From NCBI GenBank assembly GCA_900770525.1, contig CAAHDT010000023.1, forward strand, positions 1 to 64,000: a stretch of 64,000 nucleotides of DNA, in the 5' to 3' direction. Of the stretch, positions 52,999-63,992 are shown piece after piece. The position numbers and the translations under genes were made by a program. The stretch comes from Candidatus Gastranaerophilales bacterium. GTDB taxonomy: Bacteria; Cyanobacteriota; Vampirovibrionia; Gastranaerophilales; Gastranaerophilaceae. Below the pieces are notes generated by a model. It was not told where the DNA came from. It ran no database searches and worked only from the letters and a program-made list of their open reading frames with translations. Position 1 is the stretch's first letter; every line of letters begins with the position of its first letter.

Positions 52999-53763
52999 AT
53001 GAATAGAGAAAAAGAAATTAACCAAAAAGGTTTTACACTAGCAGAAGTGCTTATTACTTTAGGAATAATAGGAGTAGTTGCAGCATTAACTTTGCCCGTA
53101 CTTATACAAAAAAATAGAGAAACAGAATTGACGAGCAGAGCTAAAAAATCTTACTCAACAATTAGTCAAGCCGTAAAAATGGTTGAAGCTAAAAATGAAA
53201 CTCCCGGAGATATTAGTGCTTTATTTGATGGGGGAGGAAATCCTAATGCATATGAGCTTACCAAAAATTTTGCAAAATATTTCAATGGTGCAAAAGTTTG
53301 CCATAATGCAGCAGAAAGAGGGTGTGCTAATTATTATTACAAAGTTTCATATGCAATTCCAAGAACAGATGGAAATGGAACATTAACAGAATGGGATCAG
53401 AGATATATTGCCAAAATAATATTACCCGATGAAACTGTTATTGGAATTCAACAATATCCATCTTGCGACTGGTTACAAACCTCGTATAAAACAGATTCTT
53501 TTGGTAATATTCTAAAGGATGACGCTGGAAATAATATAACAGTAAGTTATCAAAGTTCTATTTGTGCAGATATAATATTTGACACAAATGGTTCTAAAAA
53601 CCCGAATAAATTTGGTGCTGATGCATTTGCGATACAAGTATTAAAAAACAAAATTCGCCCAACAGCCAACAAACCTTTTGGCGCAGATAGCTTTAATAGT
53701 CTGATAACAAACGGGAAACTAATTTTCACTAACTACAAATCAGGTGAAAGATTAGATTTTTAA
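52999..53763 (+). CDS. Type IV prepilin-like protein, 254 aa
   Basis: A classical prepilin: short basic leader ending in Lys-Gly11, cut before Phe12, then FTLAEVLITLGIIGVVAALT as membrane/stalk helix. A helical stalk (RAKKSYSTISQAVKMVEAKN) and a globular domain with four Cys follow; ICADIIFDTNGSKNPNKFGA is a family block. It probably forms part of a pilus, or is a pseudopilin of secretion or DNA uptake. AAGGA lies about 8 bases before the ATG. Its promoter is described separately. Confidence 0.9.
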   Translation: MNREKEINQKGFTLAEVLITLGIIGVVAALTLPVLIQKNRETELTSRAKKSYSTISQAVKMVEAKNETPGDISALFDGGGNPNAYELTKNFAKYFNGAKVCHNAAERGCANYYYKVSYAIPRTDGNGTLTEWDQRYIAKIILPDETVIGIQQYPSCDWLQTSYKTDSFGNILKDDAGNNITVSYQSSICADIIFDTNGSKNPNKFGADAFAIQVLKNKIRPTANKPFGADSFNSLITNGKLIFTNYKSGERLDF

Positions 53764-53848
53764 ACTTTCACAAATGCTAATGAAAATACTACACTTGCTG
53801 TCCAAAAGAATATTTTTCGGCCAAAACAAACTTACTCAAGAAAGTTTA

Positions 53849-55366
53849 TTACAACTCAATTGCAGACTCTTTTATCGGTGCACCAATTACACGCTCTACC
53901 TCTGCTGCATTAACATTGTAGTTCAAAAGGTTTGAATAATAATCAAGTTGAGCATTTAGATATGAGTTTTCAGAATCTTTAAACTCAATCGCATCACCTA
54001 AACCAACCTGATATCTTCTAAATGCTTGATATTGGCGTTCTTTTGCTTGTTGAAGCGCCAGTTTTGAAACACCCAAGCTATCATGAGAATTTTTCAAGTT
54101 AATATAAGCACTTTTAACTTCCAAATAAACATTCTGACGTTCCTGTTCATAATCAGCTACATATTTTTTGTACGTTGCTTTCGCCTCGTCAACTTGTTTT
54201 TTCAAAAGCATTAAGTTTAAATTTGAATAATTCAACTGCAAACCTGCCTGATAGCCATAATCCATATCAACTTTACGTCCACCACGGTTATATGAACCAA
54301 ACGCACTCAAATCAGGAGTAAATGCTCTTTTTGCACTTCTTACATTCATTTCAGCTGCATCAACCCTCTTTTTAGCTGATAATAATGCCGGTCGAGAAGC
54401 TTCTGCAGTTTCCATTAAATCCTTAAAATTAACATCATAAACTTTTGTGTTTAATTTGTCTTTAAGTACAACACCTTCAAGTTCAGGAATACCTACAGCA
54501 TTTGCAAGTTGAGCAGCCGCCAATTCCATTGTATTTTTCGCCTTGATTAAGTTTACTTTTGCATTTCCAAGGTTATACTCAGCAGTTGTAACGTCAATTT
54601 TTGCTTTTTTACCAATATGGTAATATGCGCTTGCCTGTTTCAATTGAAGTTCATAATCTTTAACGGTATCTTCATACACTGTGCGTTGAATTTCAGCAAA
54701 AACCAAGTTATAATAAGCTACTTTTACATTATAAATAACATTTTCAATATTCATTTCGGCATCATATCTTGATGATTCATAATTTCTCTTAGCCATATCA
54801 GCATAAGCCTTTGTCTTACCAAAATCAAACAACAACAAATTTGCAGATAATGTTGGAACATAATACATATCGTATTTCTGATTCATTTTCATACCACCGT
54901 ACATGCCTGAATTCATCGTCATAAGCATATCGTTTCTGGAATAACTTAATCCTGCACCAAGAGTAGGAAAATAATTTGACCATGCTTGTCCAACACGAGA
55001 TTTATATATTTCAGAATTTGAAATTGCTGACATAATAGTCGGGTTATGAGTAATTGCCAGTTTTATACAATCGACGAGCGTAACTTCACCGTTCATTTGA
55101 GAATATTCTATCTTACTGTTAATTGTCGGGAATTTGGATTCATACATTCCTTCTGCTTCTTTAGAAGATTCTTTCTTCGTTTTTGCAACATCTGCACTTT
55201 TTTTCTTTTCAGCCTTATTGCTAACTTTATTCTTTGTAGGTTTCACAATTTGAACAGTTTCAACTTTTGTAGTCTTTTCGGAAGACTTTGCACTTTTTGA
55301 GAAAACTACATTTGTGCTAACCGTCATTAAGGAACATATTAATACTAAATTTAAAATCTTTTTCAT
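53849..55366 (-). CDS. TolC-family outer membrane efflux protein
   Basis: A 505-aa outer-membrane channel of the TolC family: signal peptide (MKKILNLVLICSLMTVSTNV), a Lys-rich low-complexity stretch (about 28-75), then two outer-membrane efflux repeats. LVDCIKLAITHNPTIMSAIS opens the first; ASRPALLSAKKRVDAAEMNV and AKRAFTPDLSAFGSYNRGG open the second, each with long helices for the periplasmic barrel. It forms the exit duct of the RND pump encoded directly upstream. The Lys-rich insert after the signal is not usual in the family. GGAG overlaps the end of the pump gene. Confidence 0.92.
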   Translation of the reverse strand: MKKILNLVLICSLMTVSTNVVFSKSAKSSEKTTKVETVQIVKPTKNKVSNKAEKKKSADVAKTKKESSKEAEGMYESKFPTINSKIEYSQMNGEVTLVDCIKLAITHNPTIMSAISNSEIYKSRVGQAWSNYFPTLGAGLSYSRNDMLMTMNSGMYGGMKMNQKYDMYYVPTLSANLLLFDFGKTKAYADMAKRNYESSRYDAEMNIENVIYNVKVAYYNLVFAEIQRTVYEDTVKDYELQLKQASAYYHIGKKAKIDVTTAEYNLGNAKVNLIKAKNTMELAAAQLANAVGIPELEGVVLKDKLNTKVYDVNFKDLMETAEASRPALLSAKKRVDAAEMNVRSAKRAFTPDLSAFGSYNRGGRKVDMDYGYQAGLQLNYSNLNLMLLKKQVDEAKATYKKYVADYEQERQNVYLEVKSAYINLKNSHDSLGVSKLALQQAKERQYQAFRRYQVGLGDAIEFKDSENSYLNAQLDYYSNLLNYNVNAAEVERVIGAPIKESAIEL

Positions 55367-55371
55367 TTTAA

Positions 55372-58300
55372 TTAGATCTCCAAATCTTCATCCGTAATTT
55401 CTTTTTTAGGAAATTTATCCACAAATTCCTGAACGATAACATAGAATGCAGGAGTTAAAGCTGCACCAAGAGTCGCCGCCGCAATCATACCGCCAAATAC
55501 GGTAGAACCAACAGAAATTCTTGAATTAGCACCTGCACCGCTTGCAAAAATCATAGGCAATACACCGATAATAAATGCAAGTTCTGTCATCATAATCGCC
55601 CTAAATCTTAACTTTGCAGCCTTAATTGCAGCATCTTTAACAGAAAGCCCGTGTTTTTCGTGTTCTTCTTTAGCAAACTCAACAATCAAGATAGATTGCT
55701 TGGCAGCCAAACCGATTAATGTAATCATACCAACTTGAGAATAAATATCAAAAGATTGGTTAATCATCAATTGGAATATCAAAGCGCCCAATGCAGCAAT
55801 CGGAGAAATCAACAATACCGCAACAGGAATCGTATAACTTTCGTACAAAGCAACAAGGAATAAGTATACAAACAATAGAGCCATTGCAACAATTAATATT
55901 GTCTGTCCTGAAGCTTCTCTCTCCTGAGCAGAAGTACCTGACCAGTCGTAGCTCATATCAGACGGCAAAACTCTTTTTGCAACAAGTTCCATTGCACTCA
56001 TTGCATCACCGGAACTCTTACCTGCGGCCTGCTGACCTTGTATTTGAACAGACTTATATTGGTTATATCTTGTAATTGATGCTGTACCTACTGTTTGCTT
56101 AAGTTTTACAATAGATAAAATTGGCACCATTACACCGTTTTGGTTTTTAACATAAATACCTGACAAGTCTGTCGCTTTATCTCTGAAACGACTTTCAGCC
56201 TGCAATTGAACTTTAAAAACTCTGTCATATTTATTAAAGTCATTAACATAATATGTACCAAGCATTGATGACAGCGTTGAATACAATTCTTGCAAGTCAA
56301 CTTTTTGCGCCAAAGCTTTTTCATAGTCAATTTCTACAATATATTGAGGAACATTCGCCTGAAACGATGTATACACACTTGACAAAGAGGTATCTTGATT
56401 AGCCGCTTCAACAAGTTTATTTGCCCAAGCTTCAAGCTCTTGTGGAGTATATTCACCTTGAGATAACATTTGGAACTCAAAGCCTCCCATCATACTCATA
56501 CCCATAATTGCCGGAGGTGAAAACGCCTGAATTGAAGCCTCTTTTGTATTTCCGGCAACCATTCTTATCTTATTCAATATAGCCGTATGAGATAAATCAG
56601 TCGGTTGTCCTTTAATTTTTCTTTTTACCCAGCCTATTGGAGTAACTTTTCTATCTGCATAATCCTTCAACTGAATGATTACGGTAGATTGGTTTGTAGA
56701 ACCATTACCGCCAAATATGGTAAGTTTTTCCTTATTTACTCCATCAATATCTTTAATGGCATCTGCAAAACGCCTTGAAACTTCTTCTGTTCTGGATAAA
56801 GAAGCTCCATCCGGAAGTGTTATTTGCGCAAGCAATATGCCTTGGTCTTCATCAGGAATAAAACCTGTTGAGATTGTTTTAAATGACAACACAGTCAAAC
56901 CAATTATCACCAAATACATAATTACAACAAGCTTTTTATCGTAAACGAATTTTTTTACATATTCCATATAAAAATCTTCAACTTTTGCAAAAATCTCATT
57001 AAATTTAACAACAAGTACAGATGTTCGTTTGTTAATTTTTTCCTTTATTCTTTCTAAATGGTGCACTAAAGGATTTTTAGATTCTTTTTGCGGTTTCTTT
57101 TTCTGCCCTAAGAAATGGGAACACATTGCAGGGGATAAAGTAAGAGCGCAAACCGCAGAAATTGCAATAGACGCTGCAATACATACCGCAAACTGTTTGT
57201 ACATTACACCTGTCATACCGCCCATAAATATAATCGGCACAAATACCGCCATCAAAACCAATGCCATTGCAACAAGGGATGAACCAACTTCCTGCATTGT
57301 CAATTGAGTTGCAATAATTCCTGATTTTCCTTCATCAATATGTCTTTTAACGTTTTCGATAACAACAATCGCGTCATCAACTACGACTGCAACAGCAAGA
57401 ACTAATGCGAACAATGTCAACAAGTTTATAGACATATCCAATGCCTTAAGTACAAAGAACGTACCAATTAATGACACAGGAATTGTCACACAAGGAACAA
57501 GCGTTGCCATACCATCTCCTAAGAACAAGAAGATTATCAAAACAACAATTAATGCCGTCAAAAGAATTGTAAATTCAACTTCATTCATTGACTCGTGAAT
57601 AAAATCTGCATCGTCTTTGACGTACATTATCTTAATACCATTATTTAATTTTGAATTTAACTCATTTACCTTTGCCTTAACAGCCTTTGAAAGGTTAATA
57701 ACGTTTGCATCAGGCAACTGAGATATCATAACAACTGCAGAAGGTTTACCGTTAACAATACCCATATTAGAATATGAAGACGCCCCCAATTCAACTCTGG
57801 CAACATCTTTTAATTTTACGTTTGAACCATCTGAATTTGAGCGAATAATAATATTTTCGAAATCACTAACATTGGACAAACGACCTTGAGTTTTTAAGGT
57901 AATTTGAAGCGCTTGTTTTTCGTCAGTTGGCATTTGTCCTAAAGCACCTGCCGTAACCTGAGTATTTTGACTGGTTATTGCAGATTTAATATCACTTGTT
58001 GAAATATGCAATCCTGCCATTTTCTGCGGATCGAGCCATACTCTCATTGAATAATCGCCACTACCAAATACGCTTACATCTGCAACACCTTCTACACGCT
58101 TTAGTTCATCTTTAATATAAATTGAACCGTAGTTTGTCAAATCTAATTGTGACCAATTTCCCGATTCAGGATATAAAGTAAGCATTACCGCACCGGAACC
58201 GGAAGAACGGCTGATAGCAGTAACACCTGTTCTTTGAACATCTTCAGGCAATTGTGATTGAACCTGTTGAATTCTATTTTGAACATTCATCAAATTGATA

Positions 58301-58623
58301 TTCTTGTCAGAACCAACCTTAAAATATAAAGTCAATGTGTAACTTCCGTCATAAGAAGTTGATGTCATATACGACAAATCTTCGACACCATTCAACTTGT
58401 TTTCCAAAATCGTTGCAACAGAAGATTCAATAACTTCGGCACTCGCACCTTGGTATGAAGCTGACACCTGAACTTGTGGCGGTGTTACATCAGGATAACT
58501 CTCTTGTTTCAAGCTAAAAATTGAAATCAAACCTAATATGATAATACAAATTGAGATAACAAGTGCAAATCTCGGATTTTTTATAAAAAAGTAAAGTTTT
58601 TCCTTATCAAAAATTTTCTTCAT
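55372..58623 (-). CDS. RND efflux pump, AcrB/HAE1 type
   Basis: A 1083-aa inner-membrane proton-driven transporter with 12 helices and two large periplasmic loops. Seen: [40 protein letters not shown], the proton-relay Asp pair in [20 protein letters not shown] (about 400-420), [20 protein letters not shown], the second-half repeats [20 protein letters not shown] and [11 protein letters not shown], and [20 protein letters not shown]. It expels drugs, dyes or bile salts, with the adaptor before it and TolC after it. The ATG overlaps the adaptor's stop (TAATG), so translation is coupled. Confidence 0.96.
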   Translation of the reverse strand: MKKIFDKEKLYFFIKNPRFALVISICIIILGLISIFSLKQESYPDVTPPQVQVSASYQGASAEVIESSVATILENKLNGVEDLSYMTSTSYDGSYTLTLYFKVGSDKNINLMNVQNRIQQVQSQLPEDVQRTGVTAISRSSGSGAVMLTLYPESGNWSQLDLTNYGSIYIKDELKRVEGVADVSVFGSGDYSMRVWLDPQKMAGLHISTSDIKSAITSQNTQVTAGALGQMPTDEKQALQITLKTQGRLSNVSDFENIIIRSNSDGSNVKLKDVARVELGASSYSNMGIVNGKPSAVVMISQLPDANVINLSKAVKAKVNELNSKLNNGIKIMYVKDDADFIHESMNEVEFTILLTALIVVLIIFLFLGDGMATLVPCVTIPVSLIGTFFVLKALDMSINLLTLFALVLAVAVVVDDAIVVIENVKRHIDEGKSGIIATQLTMQEVGSSLVAMALVLMAVFVPIIFMGGMTGVMYKQFAVCIAASIAISAVCALTLSPAMCSHFLGQKKKPQKESKNPLVHHLERIKEKINKRTSVLVVKFNEIFAKVEDFYMEYVKKFVYDKKLVVIMYLVIIGLTVLSFKTISTGFIPDEDQGILLAQITLPDGASLSRTEEVSRRFADAIKDIDGVNKEKLTIFGGNGSTNQSTVIIQLKDYADRKVTPIGWVKRKIKGQPTDLSHTAILNKIRMVAGNTKEASIQAFSPPAIMGMSMMGGFEFQMLSQGEYTPQELEAWANKLVEAANQDTSLSSVYTSFQANVPQYIVEIDYEKALAQKVDLQELYSTLSSMLGTYYVNDFNKYDRVFKVQLQAESRFRDKATDLSGIYVKNQNGVMVPILSIVKLKQTVGTASITRYNQYKSVQIQGQQAAGKSSGDAMSAMELVAKRVLPSDMSYDWSGTSAQEREASGQTILIVAMALLFVYLFLVALYESYTIPVAVLLISPIAALGALIFQLMINQSFDIYSQVGMITLIGLAAKQSILIVEFAKEEHEKHGLSVKDAAIKAAKLRFRAIMMTELAFIIGVLPMIFASGAGANSRISVGSTVFGGMIAAATLGAALTPAFYVIVQEFVDKFPKKEITDEDLEI

Positions 58624-59771
58624 TAATTTTCACCTGCAACTTTATCTACAACTTTCAATTTTTGACCTTCTGATGTAATATTTTGTATACCATTCACAAC
58701 AACTTTATCAGAAAGGTTCAAACCGCTTGTAACGACCCAGTTATTATTTATATCATCTGAAACTTTTATATTCTTTTTAACAGCCTTACCGTCTTCTACA
58801 ACCCAAACATAATAACCGCTCATGGCGTCCCCTTTTGTACAAGACTGAGGAACAGTCATATATTTAACCAATTTAGGGGCAACCAACTTAACTTTCATAT
58901 AATCGCCCGGAACAAGCCACATCTTCGTGTTATCAAAAGTAGCTCTCATCTGAACAGAGCCGGAATCCTTGTCAATTTGGTTATCTACAAAGTTAATCGT
59001 ACCAATTTTATCATACCAGTTATCGTTATCAAACTGAACCTTAACTTCAACGTCTTTATATTGGTTACTAGCCTTCAACAGTTTTACAAAATCAGCACCC
59101 TTTAAGCTGAATGTAACGTAAACAGGGTTAACACTTGAGATATTAACCAACGAACCGGATGTTGCAGTAACATAATTACCTTCAGTAATATTAACCTTAC
59201 CAATTCTACCGTCTATTGGAGATTTTATTGTAGTATAACTTAAGTTAACTTTAGCAAGTTCCAATTTTTGACGAGCGGCATCAAGCAATGCTCTGTTTTG
59301 GTTTGCGGCAGCCAAACTCGAATCAACATCAGAACGACTTATCAAATCTTCTTTCACAAGCGCATTTGCTCTATTTAACTCTTGATTGGCATTTTTATAA
59401 AGCGCACTATACTGATTAACAGTAGCTTTTGAATTATTTACTTCTAATTGGTATTCTTTAGGATCAATCTGGAACAAAGTCTGACCTTTTTTTACAAACT
59501 GTCCTTCCGTAAAATATTTTTTCATCAAAAAACCGGATACACGAGCAATAACATCAACAGAATACTTAGCCTCAACACGCCCTGTCGCTTCGGCGGAAAC
59601 ATTTACCTCCTCAATATTAGGCGGAGCTACTTCAACCTCCTTCGGCTGCATCATCGCTTGACGTTGAATCATGCCTGTAACAACCCCTGACGTTTTATTA
59701 TAAATAATAGGTACAATAATAACTAATAATATTATAACTGCCCATTTTTTTCTTGTTAATAAAATTCTCAT
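58623..59771 (-). CDS. RND efflux adaptor (membrane fusion protein)
   Basis: A 382-aa periplasmic adaptor. One N-terminal membrane helix ([20 protein letters not shown]) is followed by the lipoyl/barrel-sandwich halves ([40 protein letters not shown] and [20 protein letters not shown]), the helical hairpin between them (about 110-170) and beta-barrel segments after them. It links the RND pump to TolC. First gene of the operon. The ATG at 59771 is preferred to an upstream in-frame TTG, since GGAG lies 6 bases before it. There is no lipobox. Confidence 0.92.
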   Translation of the reverse strand: MRILLTRKKWAVIILLVIIVPIIYNKTSGVVTGMIQRQAMMQPKEVEVAPPNIEEVNVSAEATGRVEAKYSVDVIARVSGFLMKKYFTEGQFVKKGQTLFQIDPKEYQLEVNNSKATVNQYSALYKNANQELNRANALVKEDLISRSDVDSSLAAANQNRALLDAARQKLELAKVNLSYTTIKSPIDGRIGKVNITEGNYVTATSGSLVNISSVNPVYVTFSLKGADFVKLLKASNQYKDVEVKVQFDNDNWYDKIGTINFVDNQIDKDSGSVQMRATFDNTKMWLVPGDYMKVKLVAPKLVKYMTVPQSCTKGDAMSGYYVWVVEDGKAVKKNIKVSDDINNNWVVTSGLNLSDKVVVNGIQNITSEGQKLKVVDKVAGEN

Positions 59772-59805
59772 ATATCTCTCCAACTTAACTACAACACTTC
59801 AAACA

Positions 59806-59826
59806 GTAGAAATTTCTACGATTATA
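59806..59826 (-). promoter_or_regulatory. Promoter and palindromic operator of the efflux operon
   Basis: TATAAT on the minus strand (59821-59826) is followed at once by the perfect 14-bp palindrome GTAGAAATTTCTAC (59806-59819), which covers the expected start point. TTGACA lies further upstream but at a long spacing (20 bases). A TetR-, MarR- or XRE-type repressor could bind; none is adjacent. Confidence 0.5.
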
Positions 59827-59904
59827 CTAAAATATTTAATTTTTCATGTCAATATTATCGAATATATATCCACCATATAATGGACAAATAAAAACACCCC
59901 ATAA

Positions 59905-59941
59905 GAAACAGGCAGATAAATGTATTATCTGCCTGCTCTTT
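59905..59941. terminator. Terminator hairpin after the adhesin gene
   Basis: CAGGCAGATAA (59909-59919) pairs with TTATCTGCCTG (59925-59935). The minus strand reaches a T-run after a gap; the plus strand has CTCTTTTT right after. Confidence 0.65.
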
Positions 59942-59969
59942 TTATGGTTATTAGGATTTATTTGGCTTA

Positions 59970-62900
59970 TTATTCTTCACCTGTGTATGAAGTTTTAACT
60001 GCTTCATTAACAGCAACCGCGTTTGGTTCAACCATACTCAAGTACAAGATTTTGTTTGCTGTAGCTTGGTCTAAGTCGATGAATTGACCTCCTGCTTGAA
60101 CATCTGTAGCAGATACGATTTTTACATCTGCATTGACTTCAACGTCACCGTATTTGATGTGAACAGGAACAACATCGCCAACTTTCAAGCCTTTGTCATG
60201 TTTGAGAGCTACGCCACCTCTTGAAATGTTAGAAATTGATTTAACATTTGCAGATGAAGTGAACTCAATTCCACCGGCAACATCACTTGCATTGAATCTG
60301 ATGTATTGTCTTTTATCAGTTGCAGGCATGATTTCTGCGATATCTCTACGTTGTGACCAAGCTTTTGCATCTTCCGGGATTTCAGGTGTCGGAATAACAT
60401 CCGGCTTATCCGGAACAACCGGCACATCAGGCTTATCAGGATCCGGATCAGGGTCTGGAGTAGGATCAGGGTTTGGATCGCTATCGCTGTCACTGTCATT
60501 ATCGTTATCATTATCGATATCAGCATCAGAATCAACATCCGCGTCAGAATCTACATCCGCATCAGCATCTGCATCACTGTCGTTATCCGCATCGTTATCT
60601 GCATCATTGTCAGCGTCATTATCTGTATCGTTATCGGTATCGTTGTCAGCATCATTATCAGCATCATTATCAATATCGTTATCGATATCACTATCCAAAT
60701 CATCATCGTCATCTGGATCTGGTGTAGGAGGATTTGGATCTTCTTTATCTTCCGGAACAACTAAGTTGTCATCATCATCAATAGTTCCTTCATCATTTGG
60801 ATTGTTGTCTTTGTCGTAGCCGTCATAACCGTCTTGGTCGTTTTGAGAGCTACCGCCAGTATAATAAATACGTCTATTTTCGTCAGGTCCTTCTTCAATA
60901 CCTTTGACATGTTCCGGTCTTACTGCAGTAGTTCTGATAGAAACAGGTTTTTCAGGATCGTTAGCGTTATTCAAAGTACCTGTTGCATTATTTTCTTTGT
61001 AATAAGATTTGCCATCACCGCCTCTGTGAGGAGTATCAGTAATGAATTCATAACCACCTGCATAAGCGTGATCTGCAACGATATTCAAGTCTTGCTCGTG
61101 AGCAGGTCTACCATTACCTTGACCTTTCAAAGTACCGTTTTTAACAACAACTGTTGAGTGAGGAGTTGTGTTTGTAGCACCCGGTTTAGCCAAGTCTAAA
61201 GCAGTAATATTAGCTTGAGTTGGGTTAAGTTTGTCATATCCGCCGAAGTAGTCGCCTGTAGTTTCGTAAGTAGGAACTTCACCAAGGTGGTCGATAACCA
61301 TATATTGACCACGAGTAGTTAAGTTAACTTTGTCACTAGCTGTAACTTCTGCGATATGAGTATTACCAGAGAATTCAGCGTTGATATTACCATTTCTTGC
61401 AACGATTGCACAAATTTCAGTATCGTTTTTAGAACCGTCAGCATTATCCAAGCCTTTAATATTGATATCGCCTTTGTTAGACAAGATATCTACGCCATAT
61501 TTAGCATTAGGTTCGTAATCTGTAATCTTTTTGTGAGAAATTGTTTCACCTGCAGTTGTATCAACTCTGCCATCTTGCCAGTGAACCCCTTCTTCAACGT
61601 AAGCGTCATTGAACTGACCTTTAGTTTGAATAAAGGTTAATTTCTTATTACCTTCACCGATTTTACCGCTTGCAATCATTGAAATACCGTATCCGTTAAC
61701 GTTAGCTGTAGTACCGTCTTTAGATTTGTTAAGGATAGCATATTCATTTTTACCGGAAGTTGAAGAATCAGCCAAAAGAATAACTCTGCCATCAGCTTTA
61801 ATCTGGTCAATATTCATATCTTTGTCAATACTAGCCATATTAACAACTGATTTATTTCTGTCACCGCGAGAGCTGATAGCTTTAATAGTACCATCAACAG
61901 AAGTGTTGATAGACTTAGTTAAATCTCTGCCGTTTGGTCCGATACCTGTGCAAATACCGTTTGCACAAACTAATTCTTCACCGATAGCACCGTTAGTCGC
62001 ATTGATTACCAAATCTGCTCCATCGGAAGTTACTATATGATTTGTAGTAACACCGTTATTTAAGAAATCACCATTTGTAACATTGACTGTAACAGTATTA
62101 TCAGCAATAATATTGTGTTCATTAGCTACGTCACCAATTGTAACGTTAGAATTGTTACTTGTAACATTAACAAGTGCTTTGGTGTCACCTGTAATTACAC
62201 CGCGAAGATCAATTCCGCCGGTTGCATCGTTTGTAATATTCAAAGAAGAACCGTGGTTGTTGATTCTGCCTGTAGAAGTAAGCTTGATACCATCAGTACC
62301 ACCTGCTTGGTTTGTAATATTAGTTACACCTGTGTTTTCAACAGTACCTGAAATATTGATACCGCTCTTACCGGAATTGATTGCCTCTAAAATACCGTTT
62401 GAGTTTTTAACAGTACCGGAAATACCAATACCGTTAGCACCTGTATTGTTGATAGTTAAGTTACCATTGCTGTTAGTAAGAGTACCAGCAACAAGAACCC
62501 CATCAGCTCCGGTATTTGTAATTGTAGTGTTACCATTGCCAAGGTTTTGAACAATTGAACCATTTACAATATTAACACCCTTGTTTGTTGTTACATCAAT
62601 ATTTGAAGTATTACCTGTTTTTACAAGTGAATTAAATAAAGTATCGGCACCGACGGCATTAATACCCTTACCGCTATTATTAACACCGGCAGCAATAATT
62701 GAACCGTCTTGAGTAGCGAAAGTACCCGTTTGAACATTTATATTACCGTTAGCAGCAATTCTACCTGCAACATCAACTGTTTGTGCTGAATCTATTGTGA
62801 ATGTAGGTACAGTTAAATCAGTATCGCCTGCACCAAAGTAACCAGTCATCGTGTGCGTACTGTCACCATCCTGAACAGTAACAGTTTGCCCATAAACAGG

Positions 62901-63446
62901 AGCATTTTTTATTTTATCTGCAAATACATCATATTCTGTTTGAGTTGGAGTGATAACAGATAATGAACCAACATTCAATACACCACTCGCACCAACAACA
63001 ACACCGTTTGGTGATACTAAAATCAAATTACCACCAACATCACCGTTCATACTTCTTAAAGTATTAACAACACCATCAATATTAACTTGGTTTTTAACAG
63101 CAGCAACAAAAGTATTAATATCCCAAGTTCCTGTCTCATGGTTAGTAACATTACCATTACTATCAGTCCAAGCGCCTTGGTTATAATATTTCATAATGAA
63201 GTTGGCAATATCGCCTTTATCTAAAGTAAAATCATTAAATTTTCTAAACCCAACATCACCATTTTTAACATCAGGGGTAATATTATATTGCCCACTTGTT
63301 TGGCTCGGCTTTAATTGATTGTTATTAACATCAGTAATATTTGTTACCGCAAAAGCTTGAATACCCACTGACTGTTGCGCAATCATTAACACACCTAGCA
63401 TTGATGCTATCGCTCTTCTTTTATTGTTTAGACTTTTCTTGTTCAT
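59970..63446 (-). CDS. Secreted TPS-type adhesin with C-terminal PilZ-like domain
   Basis: A 1158-aa protein in four parts. (1) Signal peptide, MLGVLMIAQQSVGIQAFA at about 16-33. (2) Haemagglutinin/TPS-like secretion domain (about 35-190), with GGNLILVSPNGVVVGASGVL, then beta-helix repeats of about 20 residues (LTINNTGANGIGISGTVKNS) to about 880. (3) A region of about 100 residues (about 908-1008) made of Asp with Asn, Ser, Ala, Ile, Pro in two-residue steps. (4) A C-terminal beta domain (about 1046-1138) with RQYIR (RxxxR) and NISRGG (NxSxxG), the two c-di-GMP-binding motifs of PilZ, in correct order. TPS adhesins are secreted by a TpsB-type porin; none is in the window. PilZ on an exported protein is unexpected. 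Confidence 0.8.
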   Translation of the reverse strand: MNKKSLNNKRRAIASMLGVLMIAQQSVGIQAFAVTNITDVNNNQLKPSQTSGQYNITPDVKNGDVGFRKFNDFTLDKGDIANFIMKYYNQGAWTDSNGNVTNHETGTWDINTFVAAVKNQVNIDGVVNTLRSMNGDVGGNLILVSPNGVVVGASGVLNVGSLSVITPTQTEYDVFADKIKNAPVYGQTVTVQDGDSTHTMTGYFGAGDTDLTVPTFTIDSAQTVDVAGRIAANGNINVQTGTFATQDGSIIAAGVNNSGKGINAVGADTLFNSLVKTGNTSNIDVTTNKGVNIVNGSIVQNLGNGNTTITNTGADGVLVAGTLTNSNGNLTINNTGANGIGISGTVKNSNGILEAINSGKSGINISGTVENTGVTNITNQAGGTDGIKLTSTGRINNHGSSLNITNDATGGIDLRGVITGDTKALVNVTSNNSNVTIGDVANEHNIIADNTVTVNVTNGDFLNNGVTTNHIVTSDGADLVINATNGAIGEELVCANGICTGIGPNGRDLTKSINTSVDGTIKAISSRGDRNKSVVNMASIDKDMNIDQIKADGRVILLADSSTSGKNEYAILNKSKDGTTANVNGYGISMIASGKIGEGNKKLTFIQTKGQFNDAYVEEGVHWQDGRVDTTAGETISHKKITDYEPNAKYGVDILSNKGDINIKGLDNADGSKNDTEICAIVARNGNINAEFSGNTHIAEVTASDKVNLTTRGQYMVIDHLGEVPTYETTGDYFGGYDKLNPTQANITALDLAKPGATNTTPHSTVVVKNGTLKGQGNGRPAHEQDLNIVADHAYAGGYEFITDTPHRGGDGKSYYKENNATGTLNNANDPEKPVSIRTTAVRPEHVKGIEEGPDENRRIYYTGGSSQNDQDGYDGYDKDNNPNDEGTIDDDDNLVVPEDKEDPNPPTPDPDDDDDLDSDIDNDIDNDADNDADNDTDNDTDNDADNDADNDADNDSDADADADVDSDADVDSDADIDNDNDNDSDSDSDPNPDPTPDPDPDPDKPDVPVVPDKPDVIPTPEIPEDAKAWSQRRDIAEIMPATDKRQYIRFNASDVAGGIEFTSSANVKSISNISRGGVALKHDKGLKVGDVVPVHIKYGDVEVNADVKIVSATDVQAGGQFIDLDQATANKILYLSMVEPNAVAVNEAVKTSYTGEE
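60423..60725 (-). repeat. Asp-rich coding repeat
   Basis: About 100 codons built from GAT/GAC-centred two-codon steps (DN-DA, DN-DT, SD-AD, then PD-PD) within the adhesin gene. Short-period repeats in 6- and 12-base steps make length change by slippage likely. The opposite strand is open across it only because of this composition. Confidence 0.85.
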
Positions 63447-63587
63447 GATGAAACCTCTTAATAATACTTCTATAATTATTAACGTAACATCTTGTGAAAA
63501 ACTTTAAGTTTTTTCGCCAATATTTACAAATATTTACATATTTCGTTAATCTTACTCTATGAAAGAGTAAGATTAACGAATATTCAA
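63447..63587. other. Intergenic with a 17-bp perfect inverted repeat
   Basis: TTCGTTAATCTTACTCT (63542-63558) pairs with AGAGTAAGATTAACGAA (63564-63580) around a 5-base loop, just after the stop of the right-edge gene on the minus strand; probably its terminator although no T-run follows. Confidence 0.6.
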
Positions 63588-63992
63588 CTATGCTTTTCTT
63601 CTTTTGTGAGATGCTGTGATAGTAGCACTTGCACTATGTCCAGCTTTACCTTGAATTGTCCTTGCCTTACCGGTTATATTAGTTCTTACACCTCTGGCAA
63701 GAGGAATTTTTACCCATTTTTTCTCAGGTTCTTTTTCTTTCTTGTAATCTTTATCAAAACCTGTAACCTCCTTAGGTAATGTTTCAGGGAATACGTATGT
63801 TTTGTCATTCTTATATTGGTGAGCTTTGTATTGAGTTACCCCATTGATGTCTTCCATTACATATTTATATATCTTTTGGAATTCTGGAGAACCTTTTTGG
63901 ACACCATAGAAATCTGCAACATACTGTTCTTTGTCTTCACCTAAGTTGTATGGACGCCCATTTTTGTCAACGCCACCATATTTTACTGTCAT
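63588..63992 (-). CDS. Hypothetical protein, probably cut at its 5' end
   Basis: 134 residues are visible from an ATG at 63992, but the frame stays open to the window edge (AAG, CAT before it) and no Shine-Dalgarno is seen, so the true start is likely outside. YVADFYGVQKGSPEFQKIYK then KTYVFPETLPKEVTGF resembles a C-terminal peptidoglycan-binding (LysM-like) pattern. The C-terminus is basic (SASATITASHKRRKA). Not recognised further. It is on the same strand as the adhesin gene but separated from it by a hairpin. Confidence 0.55.
   Translation of the reverse strand: MTVKYGGVDKNGRPYNLGEDKEQYVADFYGVQKGSPEFQKIYKYVMEDINGVTQYKAHQYKNDKTYVFPETLPKEVTGFDKDYKKEKEPEKKWVKIPLARGVRTNITGKARTIQGKAGHSASATITASHKRRKA

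Noticed and set aside
60193..60819. Long Ser/Leu-rich open frame on the plus strand
   Set aside because: It exists only because the Asp-rich repeat on the other strand is free of stops in this frame; no ribosome binding site and extreme composition.
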